The notes: generated from the letters alone by a model not told the origin. Shown: positions 43,764-51,934, numbered from the stretch's first letter. The stretch: 64,000 nucleotides of DNA from Streptomyces sp. NBC_00820 (GCF_036347055.1 NZ_CP108882.1:7118001-7182000); one strand, 5' to 3'. Made by a program: numbers and translations.

Positions 43764-44780
43764 TCATCGCTCCTGCGGGAAATCGTCGACGAAAATCTGC
43801 AGCGGCAACTTGAAGGCGTCGAAGACGCGCGGGTCGGCGAAGACGACGTTGTGCGTGACCTGGCCGCCGGTGATGGTGAGCACCTGGAGGGTGTGCAGCC
43901 GGTGCCCGCCGCCGGGCTCCGGCGCGTACGCTGCGAGCATCGGCTGCCCGTTCGCCGTGAGCTGCCGCATGACCCAGCCGGTTCCGCGCGTCCGGAAGAC
44001 TCGGGCCAGGAACAGGCCGTAGTCGCTTCTGCGCCGGTACCACAGCGGGACCGGCGGCATCTCCAGGACCGCGTCGTCGGCCAGCAGCCGCACCAGTGCG
44101 GGCACGTCGGCTGCCTCGAACGCCCGCACGTACCGCTGGACCACCGCCCGCACCTCGGGATCGTCCGGTTCGCACACCGCATCGAGATCACCCACACCCG
44201 CGAGGGTGGCACGTGCGCGTTGCAGCGTGCTGTTGACCGCCGTGACCGTGGTTCCCAGCTGTTCGGCGACCTCGGCCGCGGTGAACTCCAGCACTTCCCG
44301 CAGCACCAGCACGGCGCGCTGCCGCGCCGGAACGGCCTGCACCGCCGCCACCCACGCCAGGCGCAGGTCGGCCCGCGCCTGCACGTCGAACCGCGCGTCG
44401 GGAAACGGCTCCATCCAGGGGACGTCGAGCGCCGGCGCCAGCGGCGCCTCCGGATCGTCGCTCGGCGCGCCCAGCCCGGAGGGCAGCGGGCGCCGACCGC
44501 GTCCTTCCAGCGCGGTCAGGCACGCGTTGGTTGCGATCCGATACAGCCACGTCCGCACCGACGCGCGCGCCGGGTCGTACCGCTCCCGGGCCTTCCAGGC
44601 ACGCAGCAACGTCTCCTGAACCACGTCCTCGGCCTCGTGAAACGAACCCAGCATCCGGTAGCAGAACGCCAGCAGCTCACCCCGGTACGGCTCGAAATCC
44701 ACGAGCTCATCATGCCGTACGCCGGTCTCGGCCTGCCCAAGAACACACTTCGGCGGAACTGACAGGCTGCGTACGGCCAC
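43764..44780 (-). CDS. ECF sigma factor with C-terminal SnoaL-like domain
   Basis: A 338-residue ECF sigma factor. Region 2 includes AFCYRMLGSFHEAEDVVQETLLRAWKARERYDP and VRTWLYRIATNACLTALEGR; region 4 includes VPARQRAVLVLREVLEFTAAEVAEQLGTTVTAVNSTLQRARATL. The C-terminal ~130 residues form an NTF2/SnoaL-like domain (VVQRYVRAFEAADVPALVRLLADDAVLEMPP, LQVLTITGGQVTHNVVFADP), typical of ECF groups controlled by that domain instead of a separate anti-sigma factor. It heads an operon with a reductase and EthD protein. The start is uncertain; GTG 44702 is an alternative. Confidence 0.9.
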   Translation of the reverse strand: MAVRSLSVPPKCVLGQAETGVRHDELVDFEPYRGELLAFCYRMLGSFHEAEDVVQETLLRAWKARERYDPARASVRTWLYRIATNACLTALEGRGRRPLPSGLGAPSDDPEAPLAPALDVPWMEPFPDARFDVQARADLRLAWVAAVQAVPARQRAVLVLREVLEFTAAEVAEQLGTTVTAVNSTLQRARATLAGVGDLDAVCEPDDPEVRAVVQRYVRAFEAADVPALVRLLADDAVLEMPPVPLWYRRRSDYGLFLARVFRTRGTGWVMRQLTANGQPMLAAYAPEPGGGHRLHTLQVLTITGGQVTHNVVFADPRVFDAFKLPLQIFVDDFPQER

Positions 44781-44955
44781 TCAGCCACTCTCAACGTCCT
44801 CCTGGGCCGTTCCGGCTGTTCCCCGGAACTGGTAGAGCGGCGAGAGGCAGCCACGATCGGCCCCACGAGACAGGCCCCCGTGCTCTCGGCTCTCAAGAAC
44901 AAGCCCAAACTCACGTTCCGCTTTGGAACACCGACTCGGCGACTTTATGCAGTCC

Positions 44956-44992
44956 CTCGCGGCCACTTGACTTCCCGTCAAGTGGCCGCGAG
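44956..44992. terminator. Perfect 16-bp-arm hairpin between recombinase operon and sigma gene
   Basis: CTCGCGGCCACTTGAC (44956-44971) and GTCAAGTGGCCGCGAG (44977-44992) with loop TTCCC. It lies 41 bp past the restored end of the second recombinase (45033) and probably isolates the recombinase operon from the cargo operon. Confidence 0.75.
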
Positions 44993-45032
44993 CGGGGAAC
45001 TGGAACTGGCCACCGACACGTGGGTTCGCAGG

Positions 45033-46666
45033 CTACCCGGTTGTCGTTTCGATGCCTGCTGGGCTGGCCGCGCGGGTGTAACGCAAGCTGGCCTGGGCGC
45101 TGAGGTTGAACATGGTGGCGATGCGGAGGGGATCGGGTCCGGCGGCGATCACTTCTTCGAGGACCCGGTCCTGGCGGAGGCTGTCGGCCGTGGCGGGCAG
45201 CCCCTTGAAAGGCGCTTGAGCCAGAAGTCGCTTACTGGACTCTCCCTCTTGGCTGTCTGCTGGGTGAGGAGGAGATGAGGGTTTGCCGAGTCCGGCCAGC
45301 GGGCGTCACGGTAGCGCCCGTACTTGCGGATGGCTTCGGCGGCGAAGTCGTCAAGGGGCCGGCTGACCTCGCCCCGCCGGAGGCGCCCGGTGCTCAGCTC
45401 GATGTCGGAGTCGTGGAGCATTCTGATCTCGTGCGGGAAGAGGGCGTGGATGCCGGCAAGGGCGACGACGGCCAGGAGGGCCGGGCTCTCAGCCGCGGCT
45501 CTGGCCACTTGTTGGAGCTGGTCTTGCGCGACCGGTGTGGGCGGGTTGACGAGGGTGTTGCCGGGCCCGATGCGTCGGGCTGGGTCGGCGAAGATCAGCC
45601 GCTGTGACTTGAGCGTCTTGAACATGTCCCGGAGCGCGACGATTTCGCGCTGGACGTTGTTCCGTTTGGACAGCCAGTCAGTGATGTCCTCGGGGGTGAC
45701 CTGCCTCAATGTCGAGTATCGGGGGGCACAGTACTGGGCGGTGAACGGGACGATCAGCCGCAGGTGGATGTCGACTGTGTGAGGTGACCTGGGGCGGCGG
45801 CGGAGGGCTCCGTTGCGGAGGATGTCGAAGTAGGCGGTCACCTCGACGCGTATCTGCTCGGGAAGCACTGCGAGGTGAGCTCTGACCAGTTGTTCGAGGG
45901 GGTCGGGTGCGTCGTCGAGCAGGATGTCGAGATCGTCGAGCATGTCGATGAGATGGACCGCGGGAACATCGATGTCCCGAGACAGTGCGTGCACCGTGGT
46001 GGCCTTGATCCTTTCGGAAGGCTGGTGCAGGGCCGAGAGGATCATCAAGCCGCACTTCACGCGCTTGATGGTGCAGTGGTTCCAGCCCCGTACCGCCGCG
46101 ACGTGCCTGGCCCGATCGACGAGGAAGTCCGCATATCCGGGATCTGCCGGGGTGAATCCTGTCCAGGAGCGCCCCTTCGAGCCGTTCGGGTTCCGATAGC
46201 GCCGGAAGTCCCGGACCGGCTCGAAGAGCGTGAGTTGGATGCTCTCGGGCGGCTTCAGCAGCAGGGGGTGTCTGTCCGGCGTCTCGCTCGGCAACTCAGG
46301 CATCTCCGCTGTTCTTGCGGTGAGGTGGTGGCGCCGCTTCCATTTGATCAGGTCAGCGAGAAACGTCTGATGCCCGGTTACGGCCGCGACCGTGAGATCC
46401 AACCGAGCCCCGCGGCCGGCTGACGGGACCTTGATACGGCCGACGACGAATGCGGCCTGGTGACGGCAGGCCCGGCAGACTCCGTCACGCAGGGGGACGG
46501 TCGCGCTGCACGTGCCGCACGAGTCGGCAGGGTACTTGTACCACCATGCCCTGCACGCATAGCAGAGGATCTTCGAGCCGCCCCGGTTGGGGTGAAGGCC
46601 CCAGGCCATGCAGACCTCGCAACTCTCGGGCGCCCCAAGCCCCTTGGCCTTCGCTTCCTTCGTCAC
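45033..46666 (-). pseudogene. Tyrosine recombinase B, C-terminal frameshift removes catalytic Tyr
   Basis: The open frame (46666 to 45149, 505 residues) has an N-terminal Cys-rich zinc-ribbon region (CEVCMAWG, CYACRAWW, CGTCSATVP, CRACRHQ), a SAM-like core-binding domain and the first part of a phage-integrase catalytic domain (AGIHALFPHEIRMLHDSDIELSTG). It then diverges at LKRLSRGCPP. The other frame continues KGLPATADSLRQDRVLEEVI, LRIATMFNLSAQASLRYTRA to TAG at 45033, where Tyr of SLRYT is the probable nucleophile. A 1-nt loss near 45215-45225 accounts for it. Its ATG overlaps the HTH gene stop. Confidence 0.75.
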
Positions 46667-47001
46667 AGCGGCGGCATCAAGTTGCGGGAGGCCGGGCCTC
46701 CGCCGCTCCGACGACGGTTCTCGCCAACAGCGGGACGGATGGCCGCCGTGCTTTCAGCCTGCTCCGGTCGTTTCGCGCGGGCCTTCTCAGGCTCACGGAC
46801 AAGCAGATCGCTGGGCTCACATTGCAGCACCTCGCAGATCACGTCGAGATCGTCCAGGCGGATGGTCACCGGCTGTCCGGCCCACAGGTTGGACATCTTG
46901 CCGGCGCTGATCACCAAGCCCGCGTCGGCCAGCATGCGCTGGAGTTCGGAGGACTTCCAGATGTCCCGCTTCGCCGCGGTCATCCGTAGGTTCCACTTCA
47001 T
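46663..47001 (-). CDS. Small Cro/C1-type HTH protein between recombinases
   Basis: A 112-residue protein with an HTH_26-type Cro-like domain (MKWNLRMTAAKRDIWKSSELQRMLADAGLVISAGKMSNLWAGQPVTIRLDDLDVICEVLQCEPSDLL) and a basic disordered tail. It overlaps both flanking recombinase genes by 4 nt, so all three are translated as one coupled operon. Its position matches the third component of multi-recombinase transposition modules, where a small DNA-binding protein may set direction or regulate expression. Confidence 0.85.
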   Translation of the reverse strand: MKWNLRMTAAKRDIWKSSELQRMLADAGLVISAGKMSNLWAGQPVTIRLDDLDVICEVLQCEPSDLLVREPEKARAKRPEQAESTAAIRPAVGENRRRSGGGPASRNLMPPL

Positions 47002-48065
47002 GACGCTCCTCCGAATCGCGCCCGTCCACGCTCACCGGCACGGACCCACGCGTCTTCGACGTGGGTCTGGTTGACGTGTACGTAGATCATGGTGGTGTTG
47101 ATCCACTTATGGCCAAGCAGCTCTTGGATCGCCACCACATCCATGCCCTGACGGTAGAGCTCCGAGGCAGCGAAGTGCCGAAGCGTATGCGGCGTCAGCT
47201 TGCCTGCCTGGGAAGGGAGGTGCTGGGCGACCATCCTCTTCAGATGCAGGCGGAGCGTATCTGTATCCACCCGCAGGCTCGAGCCGTCTGCGGCCCGCCG
47301 CTCCGAGGGGAACAACGGCGCCTGTGGCTCATCCACCCGATCGTCGTACTGCCAGCGGGGGCCGTCGACCCACCACTCCAACAGCGAACGGCTCCCGTTG
47401 ATCAGCGGAACGAGCCGTTCCTTCTTCTTGCCGCGCCTCCCCTTGCCCCGCAGAAGGATCTTCCCGAACTGGCCGAGCTCCCAGTGGATATCGTCGACGT
47501 TCGCCAGGCACAGCTCCGAGACCCGGGGACCTATCAGACTCGCCAGCCTCATCGCGGTGTAACTCCGGACGATCGACAACGGTTTACGCGCCTGCGGCAC
47601 CTCGTCACGCCAAGCCGAGAACAGATGGTCGACCTCCCTGAGCGGCGGCGGAATCCGCAACCGGGACAGGGCCGATCCACGGGGCCGGTTGATCTCATCC
47701 AACGGCGACTCGACGACATAGCCGGTTGCCCTGTGGATGGCGGGCTTGTGCCGTAGTTCAAGGAACTCGAAGTACACGCTGAGAGAGTGCGCCTTGTGAA
47801 CCTTCGTGGCATGAGCCAGGCCCTGTTGATGTCGACCGAAGAACCGGTCCAGATCGCGAGGTTCCATCTCCCACAGCGGGCGCGTGAACCATGAACGTAC
47901 TTCGACGATCACGCTGACATCGCCGGCGACCGTCCCGTCGCTGGTGCCGGCCGAAGCGCGGGCGAGCACGAACTCAGACAACAGATCCTGCTCGAAGGCC
48001 GCGACCTCCTCCGGCGTCGTCAAGCGCAGTTCCGGATGCATGTCTCGCACGATCGCCAGGGACAC
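46998..48065 (-). CDS. Tyrosine recombinase A (phage-integrase family)
   Basis: A 355-residue recombinase. GTG 48065 has GGAGG 4 nt upstream; an in-frame ATG at 48128 is less likely. The core-binding domain covers ~40-140. The catalytic domain has Arg in LIGPRVSELCLANVDD, Lys in the GKGRRGKKKERLVPL beta-hairpin, His-x-x-Arg in TPHTLRHFAASELYRQG, His in IQELLGHKWINTTMIYVHV and the Tyr nucleophile there. All catalytic residues are present. It is the first gene of the recombinase operon and is transcribed inward from the right end of the element. Confidence 0.92.
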   Translation of the reverse strand: MSLAIVRDMHPELRLTTPEEVAAFEQDLLSEFVLARASAGTSDGTVAGDVSVIVEVRSWFTRPLWEMEPRDLDRFFGRHQQGLAHATKVHKAHSLSVYFEFLELRHKPAIHRATGYVVESPLDEINRPRGSALSRLRIPPPLREVDHLFSAWRDEVPQARKPLSIVRSYTAMRLASLIGPRVSELCLANVDDIHWELGQFGKILLRGKGRRGKKKERLVPLINGSRSLLEWWVDGPRWQYDDRVDEPQAPLFPSERRAADGSSLRVDTDTLRLHLKRMVAQHLPSQAGKLTPHTLRHFAASELYRQGMDVVAIQELLGHKWINTTMIYVHVNQTHVEDAWVRAGERGRARFGGAS

Positions 48066-48247
48066 GGAACCTCCAGCTCGACCATTTGACCAACTGATCG
48101 GACTGAAGGATAACATCTCGGGAATCATGAGATTTCATCGGGGTGGACAACCTCCCGCGTGGGACGGATAGACCTCCAGGTCAGGCACACGCTGCGGCGA
48201 GACCACGCTCCGGTGCACTTGGGGAACCCTCAGGAGGAGAGTCACAT

Positions 48248-48408
48248 GGCCCGGTTGGGTACTCCGACGCCAGGAAGCGGATGCCAAGCATCGCCTCCAA
48301 GCCGGCCTCTACCCGCCGCTGCAGCTCCACCTCCAGCGCCACCGTCGAACCGGACAGCTCGACGTCACGCCCGTCCGCATCTCGCCGGAACAACATCAAC
48401 TCGGCCAC
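48248..48408 (-). pseudogene. NucS/DUF91-like nuclease, N-terminal part
   Basis: ATG 48408 opens MAELMLFRRDADGRDVELSG, then VALEVELQRRVEAGLEAMLGIRFLASEYPTG, the N-terminal domain of the same nuclease family whose remainder lies at 41694-42465. Homology ends at about 48248, where the frame runs into insertion DNA and stops at 48181. The two parts are collinear and on the same strand, showing interruption and not duplication. Confidence 0.8.
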
Positions 48409-48630
48409 CAGCGCCCCTCCCTGCTACCTGCAAGAGGACCAATCGACGGGAGGCTCCAGGTATTCCGCGTCCGGGCGACCGAGACGGCTGCATGCCCAGC
48501 TCTTTCGCCTGTCGCGCACGCGTGCCACCCCTGGGGGCAGGTGCGGGCTGCGGTCGCGGAGTTCCCGCAGCGTACACAGGCTGGCGGTCATCGGCCTACG
48601 CGTACCTCCCCATCAGAGGGGCCCTGCAAC

Positions 48631-48654
48631 GGTGTCCGCGCCGTCGCGGACACC
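48631..48654. terminator. Small perfect hairpin
   Basis: GGTGTCCGCG and CGCGGACACC around a 4-nt loop, in an otherwise featureless stretch (48409-48784) upstream of the nuclease N-terminus. It could be a terminator for leftward transcription from the serine dehydratase remnant. Confidence 0.4.
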
Positions 48655-48784
48655 TCGTGCTGGGGCCGCCATCCGGGGACAGGCTGGGGACTTTCAAGTC
48701 TTTCCCGGGGACTTTCCGCCGCGTAAGCAGGGAAGGCCCTGACAGCACTGAAAGATACGCACGCGCTGGTCAGGGTCTGTTTCC

Positions 48785-48846
48785 CTAGCACTCGATGATG
48801 TTCACCGCGAGCCCGCCCCGCGCCGTCTCCTTGTGCTTGACGTACA
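48785..48846 (-). pseudogene. L-serine dehydratase C-terminal tail remnant
   Basis: On the minus strand about 20 codons read LYVKHKETARGGLAVNIIEC followed by TAG (48785-48787). The KETARGGLAVN..EC ending is the conserved C-terminus of single-chain L-serine ammonia-lyase. Upstream sequence is unrelated, so only the tail survives. Confidence 0.65.
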
Positions 48847-48938
48847 AGTGACAGAATCGCTTGGGAGTAGCCAGGGTGCAAGCGTCTCGGCAGCGGGCAT
48901 GGATGCATGCATCGGTAGGCAGTCACGAGAGATCGTGA

Positions 48939-49196
48939 CTAATGGACCTTCTGCTGCTCCAGCCATTTGAAGACCTGACTCCTCCTGTAAAGAACCTTGG
49001 CATTTTTTCCACGGCCGAGTTTGTAGCCTTTCAGGCCCAACTTCGAGGCTTCCCTGTAGACCCAGCTCGTCGACATATTGAGCATCGTTGCCACTTCGGA
49101 CGTGTCCATGAGGATGGGCTCACCCGTGTGGTGGCTCGGCGGTGATTTGAGGGCGGCGCAAGTTTTGGTGGCGGATATTTGCGGTTCCGCATCCAT
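48939..49196 (-). CDS. Excisionase-like HTH protein (AlpA/HTH_17 type)
   Basis: An 85-residue protein with a winged-helix excisionase domain in the last 55 residues: MDTSEVATMLNMSTSWVYREASKLGLKGYKLGRGKNAKVLYRRSQVFKWLEQQ. ATG 49196 has GGAG 5 nt upstream. Codons such as AAA, AAT, GTT, CTT and AGG are frequent, unlike its neighbours, indicating foreign origin. Such proteins normally precede an integrase gene in actinobacterial integrative elements; here no integrase follows, only remnants. It lies 0.5 kb from the proposed right end of the island. Confidence 0.8.
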   Translation of the reverse strand: MDAEPQISATKTCAALKSPPSHHTGEPILMDTSEVATMLNMSTSWVYREASKLGLKGYKLGRGKNAKVLYRRSQVFKWLEQQKVH

Positions 49197-49570
49197 GGTT
49201 GCTCCATTAGATAGGGTCGGGTCTGGTGTCGTATGAGAATTGAACTCAGTTTGGCTGTATACCCAGGCTCAGGCAGCGCTCGCCAAGGGTTAGCGTCAAA
49301 CTTTCCCGCGGGCACCAATGATGGTTGTGGGAAATCCCGGTTTTGCTAGGCCGGAAACTTCTGTTATGTGACCGGCGCGAACCGATCGGGGTTGGGGAGC
49401 TGGCGGGCCCGGATTGTTGAGTCGGTCTCCCCCAGTGCAGACGTGATCGACCACCTGCGTGACGCTGTCTGGCTGCGTACGCTGCTGTGTGCCGATCGCG
49501 GGGTGGGGGCGCAGGGGTGAGCAACAACCCTGGGTGCCTCCCGATAGTGAACTGACGGATCGTCAGGAAA

Positions 49571-49594
49571 GTCAGCAAGTGGTCAGCATGAGTC
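49571..49594. repeat. Island-end repeat, right copy
   Basis: A 24-bp segment starting GTCAGCAAGTGGTCAGCATG recurs at 30457-30480 with 22 of 24 positions equal. The two copies lie inside the proposed element ends, as integrase arm sites would. The rest of 49197-49640 holds no gene I can support. Confidence 0.5.
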
Positions 49595-49703
49595 CTGACA
49601 AACCTAGGGACTACTACCCGAACATGCGACTCGCTGTAGAGTGGGAAAACAGCCCTTGACCTGCGAAAACGCAGGCAGGGAGCCTACTTGCAGGAGTGCA
49701 CCC

Positions 49704-50123
49704 ATGTTCCGTACTATGTTCAAGTCCAAGATCCACCGCGCCACCGTCACCCAGGCCGACCTGCACTACGTGGGGTCCGTCACCATCGACGCCGATCTGT
49801 TGGACGGCGCCGATCTGCTGCCCGGTGAGCTGGTGCACATCGTGGACATCACCAATGGGTCCCGCCTGGAGACGTACGTCATCGAGGGGGAGCGCGGGTC
49901 CGGAGTGATCGGGATCAACGGGGCGGCCGCCCATCTCGTACAGCCCGGGGACCTGGTGATCATCATCAGCTACGCTCAGGTCAGCGATGCCGAGGCGCGG
50001 GAGATGCGGCCGAAGGTCGTGCACGTCGACGGCGACAACAGGATCGTCGCCCTCGGTGCCGACCCGTCCGAGCCGGTGCCCGGTTCGGACCAGGAGCGCA
50101 GCCCGCAGGCCGTCTCGGCCTGA
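49704..50123 (+). CDS. panD: Aspartate 1-decarboxylase proenzyme
   Basis: A 139-residue PanD that makes beta-alanine for pantothenate and CoA. The self-cleavage site Gly24-Ser25 lies in HYVGSVTID; Ser25 becomes the pyruvoyl group. Substrate-binding Arg in NGSRLETY and the [17 protein letters not shown] loop are present. AGGAG sits 7 nt before ATG 49704. The start [10 protein letters not shown] differs from the [10 protein letters not shown] of the truncated copy at 30378. The first codons and leader may have been supplied by an inserted element. GNAT and racemase genes follow. Confidence 0.95.
   Translation: MFRTMFKSKIHRATVTQADLHYVGSVTIDADLLDGADLLPGELVHIVDITNGSRLETYVIEGERGSGVIGINGAAAHLVQPGDLVIIISYAQVSDAEAREMRPKVVHVDGDNRIVALGADPSEPVPGSDQERSPQAVSA
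49716..49733 (+). other. Candidate attR core (18 bp, in panD)
   Basis: ATGTTCAAGTCCAAGATC, identical to 30390-30407; to its right the intact panD continues, to its left a diverged leader replaces the original. Confidence 0.55.
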
Positions 50124-50150
50124 GCGGGGGACGACGGACCAGGAGCGTGC

Positions 50151-50510
50151 GTGCCGATGACCGGGAACGACATCGAGATCCGTGACGACCGGGCGGCAGG
50201 CCGCCTGGAGGCCGTCGGTGACGGCGGCGACGTCTTCGGGCACATCGAGTACTTCGTCCTCGAGTCACCCGCGCGCGCCCTGGTCCCCGTGCACACGATC
50301 GTGGAGCCGGCCCATGAGGGCCAGGGCATCGCCGGTGCCCTGGCGCGGGAGCTGTACGCCATCGCGGCACGCGAGGGTGTCCCCGTCGCCCCGCTCTGCC
50401 CGTACGTCGTCAAGTGGGCCGAGCGCCACCCCGAGGTGGCCCCGCCCGCCGACCCGGAACTGCTCGAAGCCGCGAAGGACTGGCTGCGGGCGCATCCCGG
50501 CCGGTTCTGA
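50151..50510 (+). CDS. GNAT-type N-acetyltransferase (short)
   Basis: A 119-residue GNAT protein of the YidJ/Gtn-like short class: GHIEYFVLESPARALVPVHTIVEPAHEGQGIAGALARELYAIAAREGVPVAPLCPYVVKWAERHPE. The acetyl-CoA motif is the EGQGIAGAL P-loop. GTG 50151 has AGGAG 5 nt upstream. These small enzymes often have unknown amine substrates. It starts 28 bp after panD, suggesting one transcript. Confidence 0.88.
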   Translation: MPMTGNDIEIRDDRAAGRLEAVGDGGDVFGHIEYFVLESPARALVPVHTIVEPAHEGQGIAGALARELYAIAAREGVPVAPLCPYVVKWAERHPEVAPPADPELLEAAKDWLRAHPGRF

Positions 50511-50584
50511 GCGGTCCGGCCGGAACAGGTACGACGCGCTGTTCGGCGCGCCGTTCGACATGCCTTCGGGAAGGGACGCCGAAG

Positions 50585-51361
50585 TTGCTTGCTCTCCTGC
50601 ACACCTCACCCGTCCACGTCCCGGTCTTCGACGCACTGCGCCGAGCGGACCACCCGGGCCTGGAGCTACGGCACTTCGTCGACGAGGAGTTGCTGGCGCG
50701 CGCCCGGCGGGACGGCCCCGACGCGGTGACGGCCGACGTACGGGACGCGCTGCTGCGTGCCGCGGACGCCGGAGCCGCGGCCGTGCTCTGCACCTGCTCC
50801 ACCATCGGCGCCGTCGCGGAGGCCCAGGCCGGCACGGCCGGTCTGCCGGTGCTGCGCGTCGACCGGCCCATGGCGGCCGCCGCCGTCGCGGCGGGCTCGC
50901 GCGTGGTCGTCCTCGCTACCGTCGAGAGCACGGTCGCCCCGACCGTCGCCCTGATCGAAGAGGAGGCGCGGGCCGTCGGGCGGGCCGTGTCCGTCCGTCC
51001 CCTCCTGGTCGAGGGGGCCTGGGAACGGTTCGCGGCCGGTGACACCGACGGGTGCGCACAGCGCGTCGCGGCCGTCGCCGACAGCGTCACCGAGGCCGAC
51101 GCGATCGTCCTGGCCCAGGCCTCGATGACCCCGGCCCAGGACCTGACGACGACCACGATTCCCATACTCTCCAGCCCCCGTCCCGGACTGGCCGCGGCCG
51201 CCTCGGCGGCCACTAGGGGGTGTCGTTTGGATCAGCTCGGGTCCGCGGCGTCCGGCACGGCACCTCGCCGCGTTGTCGGGTCAGCCGAGTACGTCCGGTA
51301 CGCGGCAGATCCTCCGCTTAGCGAGGCACCGCACCGGACGCCGCGGCCTGATCCGACCTGA
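50585..51361 (+). CDS. Aspartate/glutamate racemase-family protein, 3' end altered by MITE
   Basis: An Asp/Glu/hydantoin racemase-family protein. The first catalytic Cys lies in AAVLCTCSTIGAVAEAQ and the second-half region is ADAIVLAQASMTPA, where Cys is replaced by Ala/Ser, so true racemase activity is doubtful. TTG 50585 follows GGAAGGGA and begins LLALLHTSPVHVPVFD. A 162-bp MITE inserted at 51216 replaces the native C-terminus after AASAAT with ~48 unrelated residues. The core fold is complete. Confidence 0.75.
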   Translation: MLALLHTSPVHVPVFDALRRADHPGLELRHFVDEELLARARRDGPDAVTADVRDALLRAADAGAAAVLCTCSTIGAVAEAQAGTAGLPVLRVDRPMAAAAVAAGSRVVVLATVESTVAPTVALIEEEARAVGRAVSVRPLLVEGAWERFAAGDTDGCAQRVAAVADSVTEADAIVLAQASMTPAQDLTTTTIPILSSPRPGLAAAASAATRGCRLDQLGSAASGTAPRRVVGSAEYVRYAADPPLSEAPHRTPRPDPT

Positions 51362-51377
51362 TCCAAACGACACCCCC
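51216..51377. mobile_element. MITE with perfect 20-bp terminal inverted repeats
   Basis: A 162-bp element with perfect inverted ends GGGGGTGTCGTTTGGATCAG (51216-51235; complement 51358-51377) flanked by TA on both sides (51214-51215, 51378-51379). Further inner inverted sequence (CCGCGGCGTCCGG and its complement) makes most of it foldable. No transposase is inside. It inserted in the 3' coding end of the racemase gene. Confidence 0.9.
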
Positions 51378-51658
51378 TAACGCTCGCGAGGCCGCTGAGT
51401 ACGTACGGGGGACCCATCGGCCGGCTCCGGCAGTCCTCCCGGGTCCGGTCAGCCCTACCGGGTCCGGCAGCTCCACCGGCTCCTACGGGCCCTGAGAGCA
51501 GCCCCGAGGAGCCCTGAGGGCAGCCCTGAGGAGTCCCGAGGGGCCCTGGGGGTCTTCCCCGACCTGGCTCATCGGGGTGCGTGGTCGTCCGGCCTCCGGG
51601 TAGTCGGGAAGTAGTCCCGCGGCGGCGGCGACGCCCAGTGACTGCCCGGAGGACCCTC

Positions 51659-51916
51659 ATGACGAACCCCTTCCCCGACCCCGTATCCCCGGGACCGCCC
51701 CCGGATCCGGGACTCCCGGCCCCGGACCCCTACCCGACCCCGGTACCGCTCCCCGATCCGGGCCCGGAGCCCGCACCGCCTCCGCCGGGCCCCGACCCGA
51801 CCCCGGCCCCGGCCCCGCCGGCCCCGGGGCCACCGATGCCGGAACCCTCACCGTCCCCGATCCCACCCGGCCCGGAACCCGTACCGAACCCCGAACCCGG
51901 CCCGCCCCTCACCTGA
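51659..51916 (+). CDS. Small proline-rich protein
   Basis: An 85-residue protein made almost entirely of Pro with Asp, Glu, Gly, Ala and Thr, starting MTNPFPDPVSPGPPPDPG. GGAGG lies 6 nt before the ATG. No signal peptide or membrane segment is seen. The strongly biased repeats could be a disordered linker-like peptide; its reality is supported by the ribosome site and by a terminator placed exactly at its stop. The preceding 51380-51658 gap shows nothing else. Confidence 0.5.
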   Translation: MTNPFPDPVSPGPPPDPGLPAPDPYPTPVPLPDPGPEPAPPPPGPDPTPAPAPPAPGPPMPEPSPSPIPPGPEPVPNPEPGPPLT

Positions 51917-51934
51917 CACCCAGGTGAGGGGCGG
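51902..51934 (+). terminator. Terminator overlapping the proline-rich ORF stop
   Basis: Perfect 14-bp arms CCGCCCCTCACCTG (51902-51915) and CAGGTGAGGGGCGG (51921-51934). The TGA stop (51914-51916) is inside the hairpin, so terminating ribosomes would interfere with folding. Confidence 0.8.

Larger units (their letters stand above)
42466..48247. mobile_element. ~5.8-kb element with two tyrosine recombinases, inside a nuclease gene
   Basis: Boundaries come from rejoining the split nuclease gene: GGGCC (48248-48252, minus strand) followed by GCATCGG (42459-42465) restores EYPTG-P-HRGRIDTLG in frame. The insert carries at its right end a coupled recombinase/HTH/recombinase operon, reminiscent of Tn554-type transposons, and at its left end an ECF sigma, a RibD-type reductase and an EthD gene. 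Terminal repeats are not obvious. The left 42466-42824 stretch has no gene. Exact ends are uncertain by a few bp. Confidence 0.65.
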
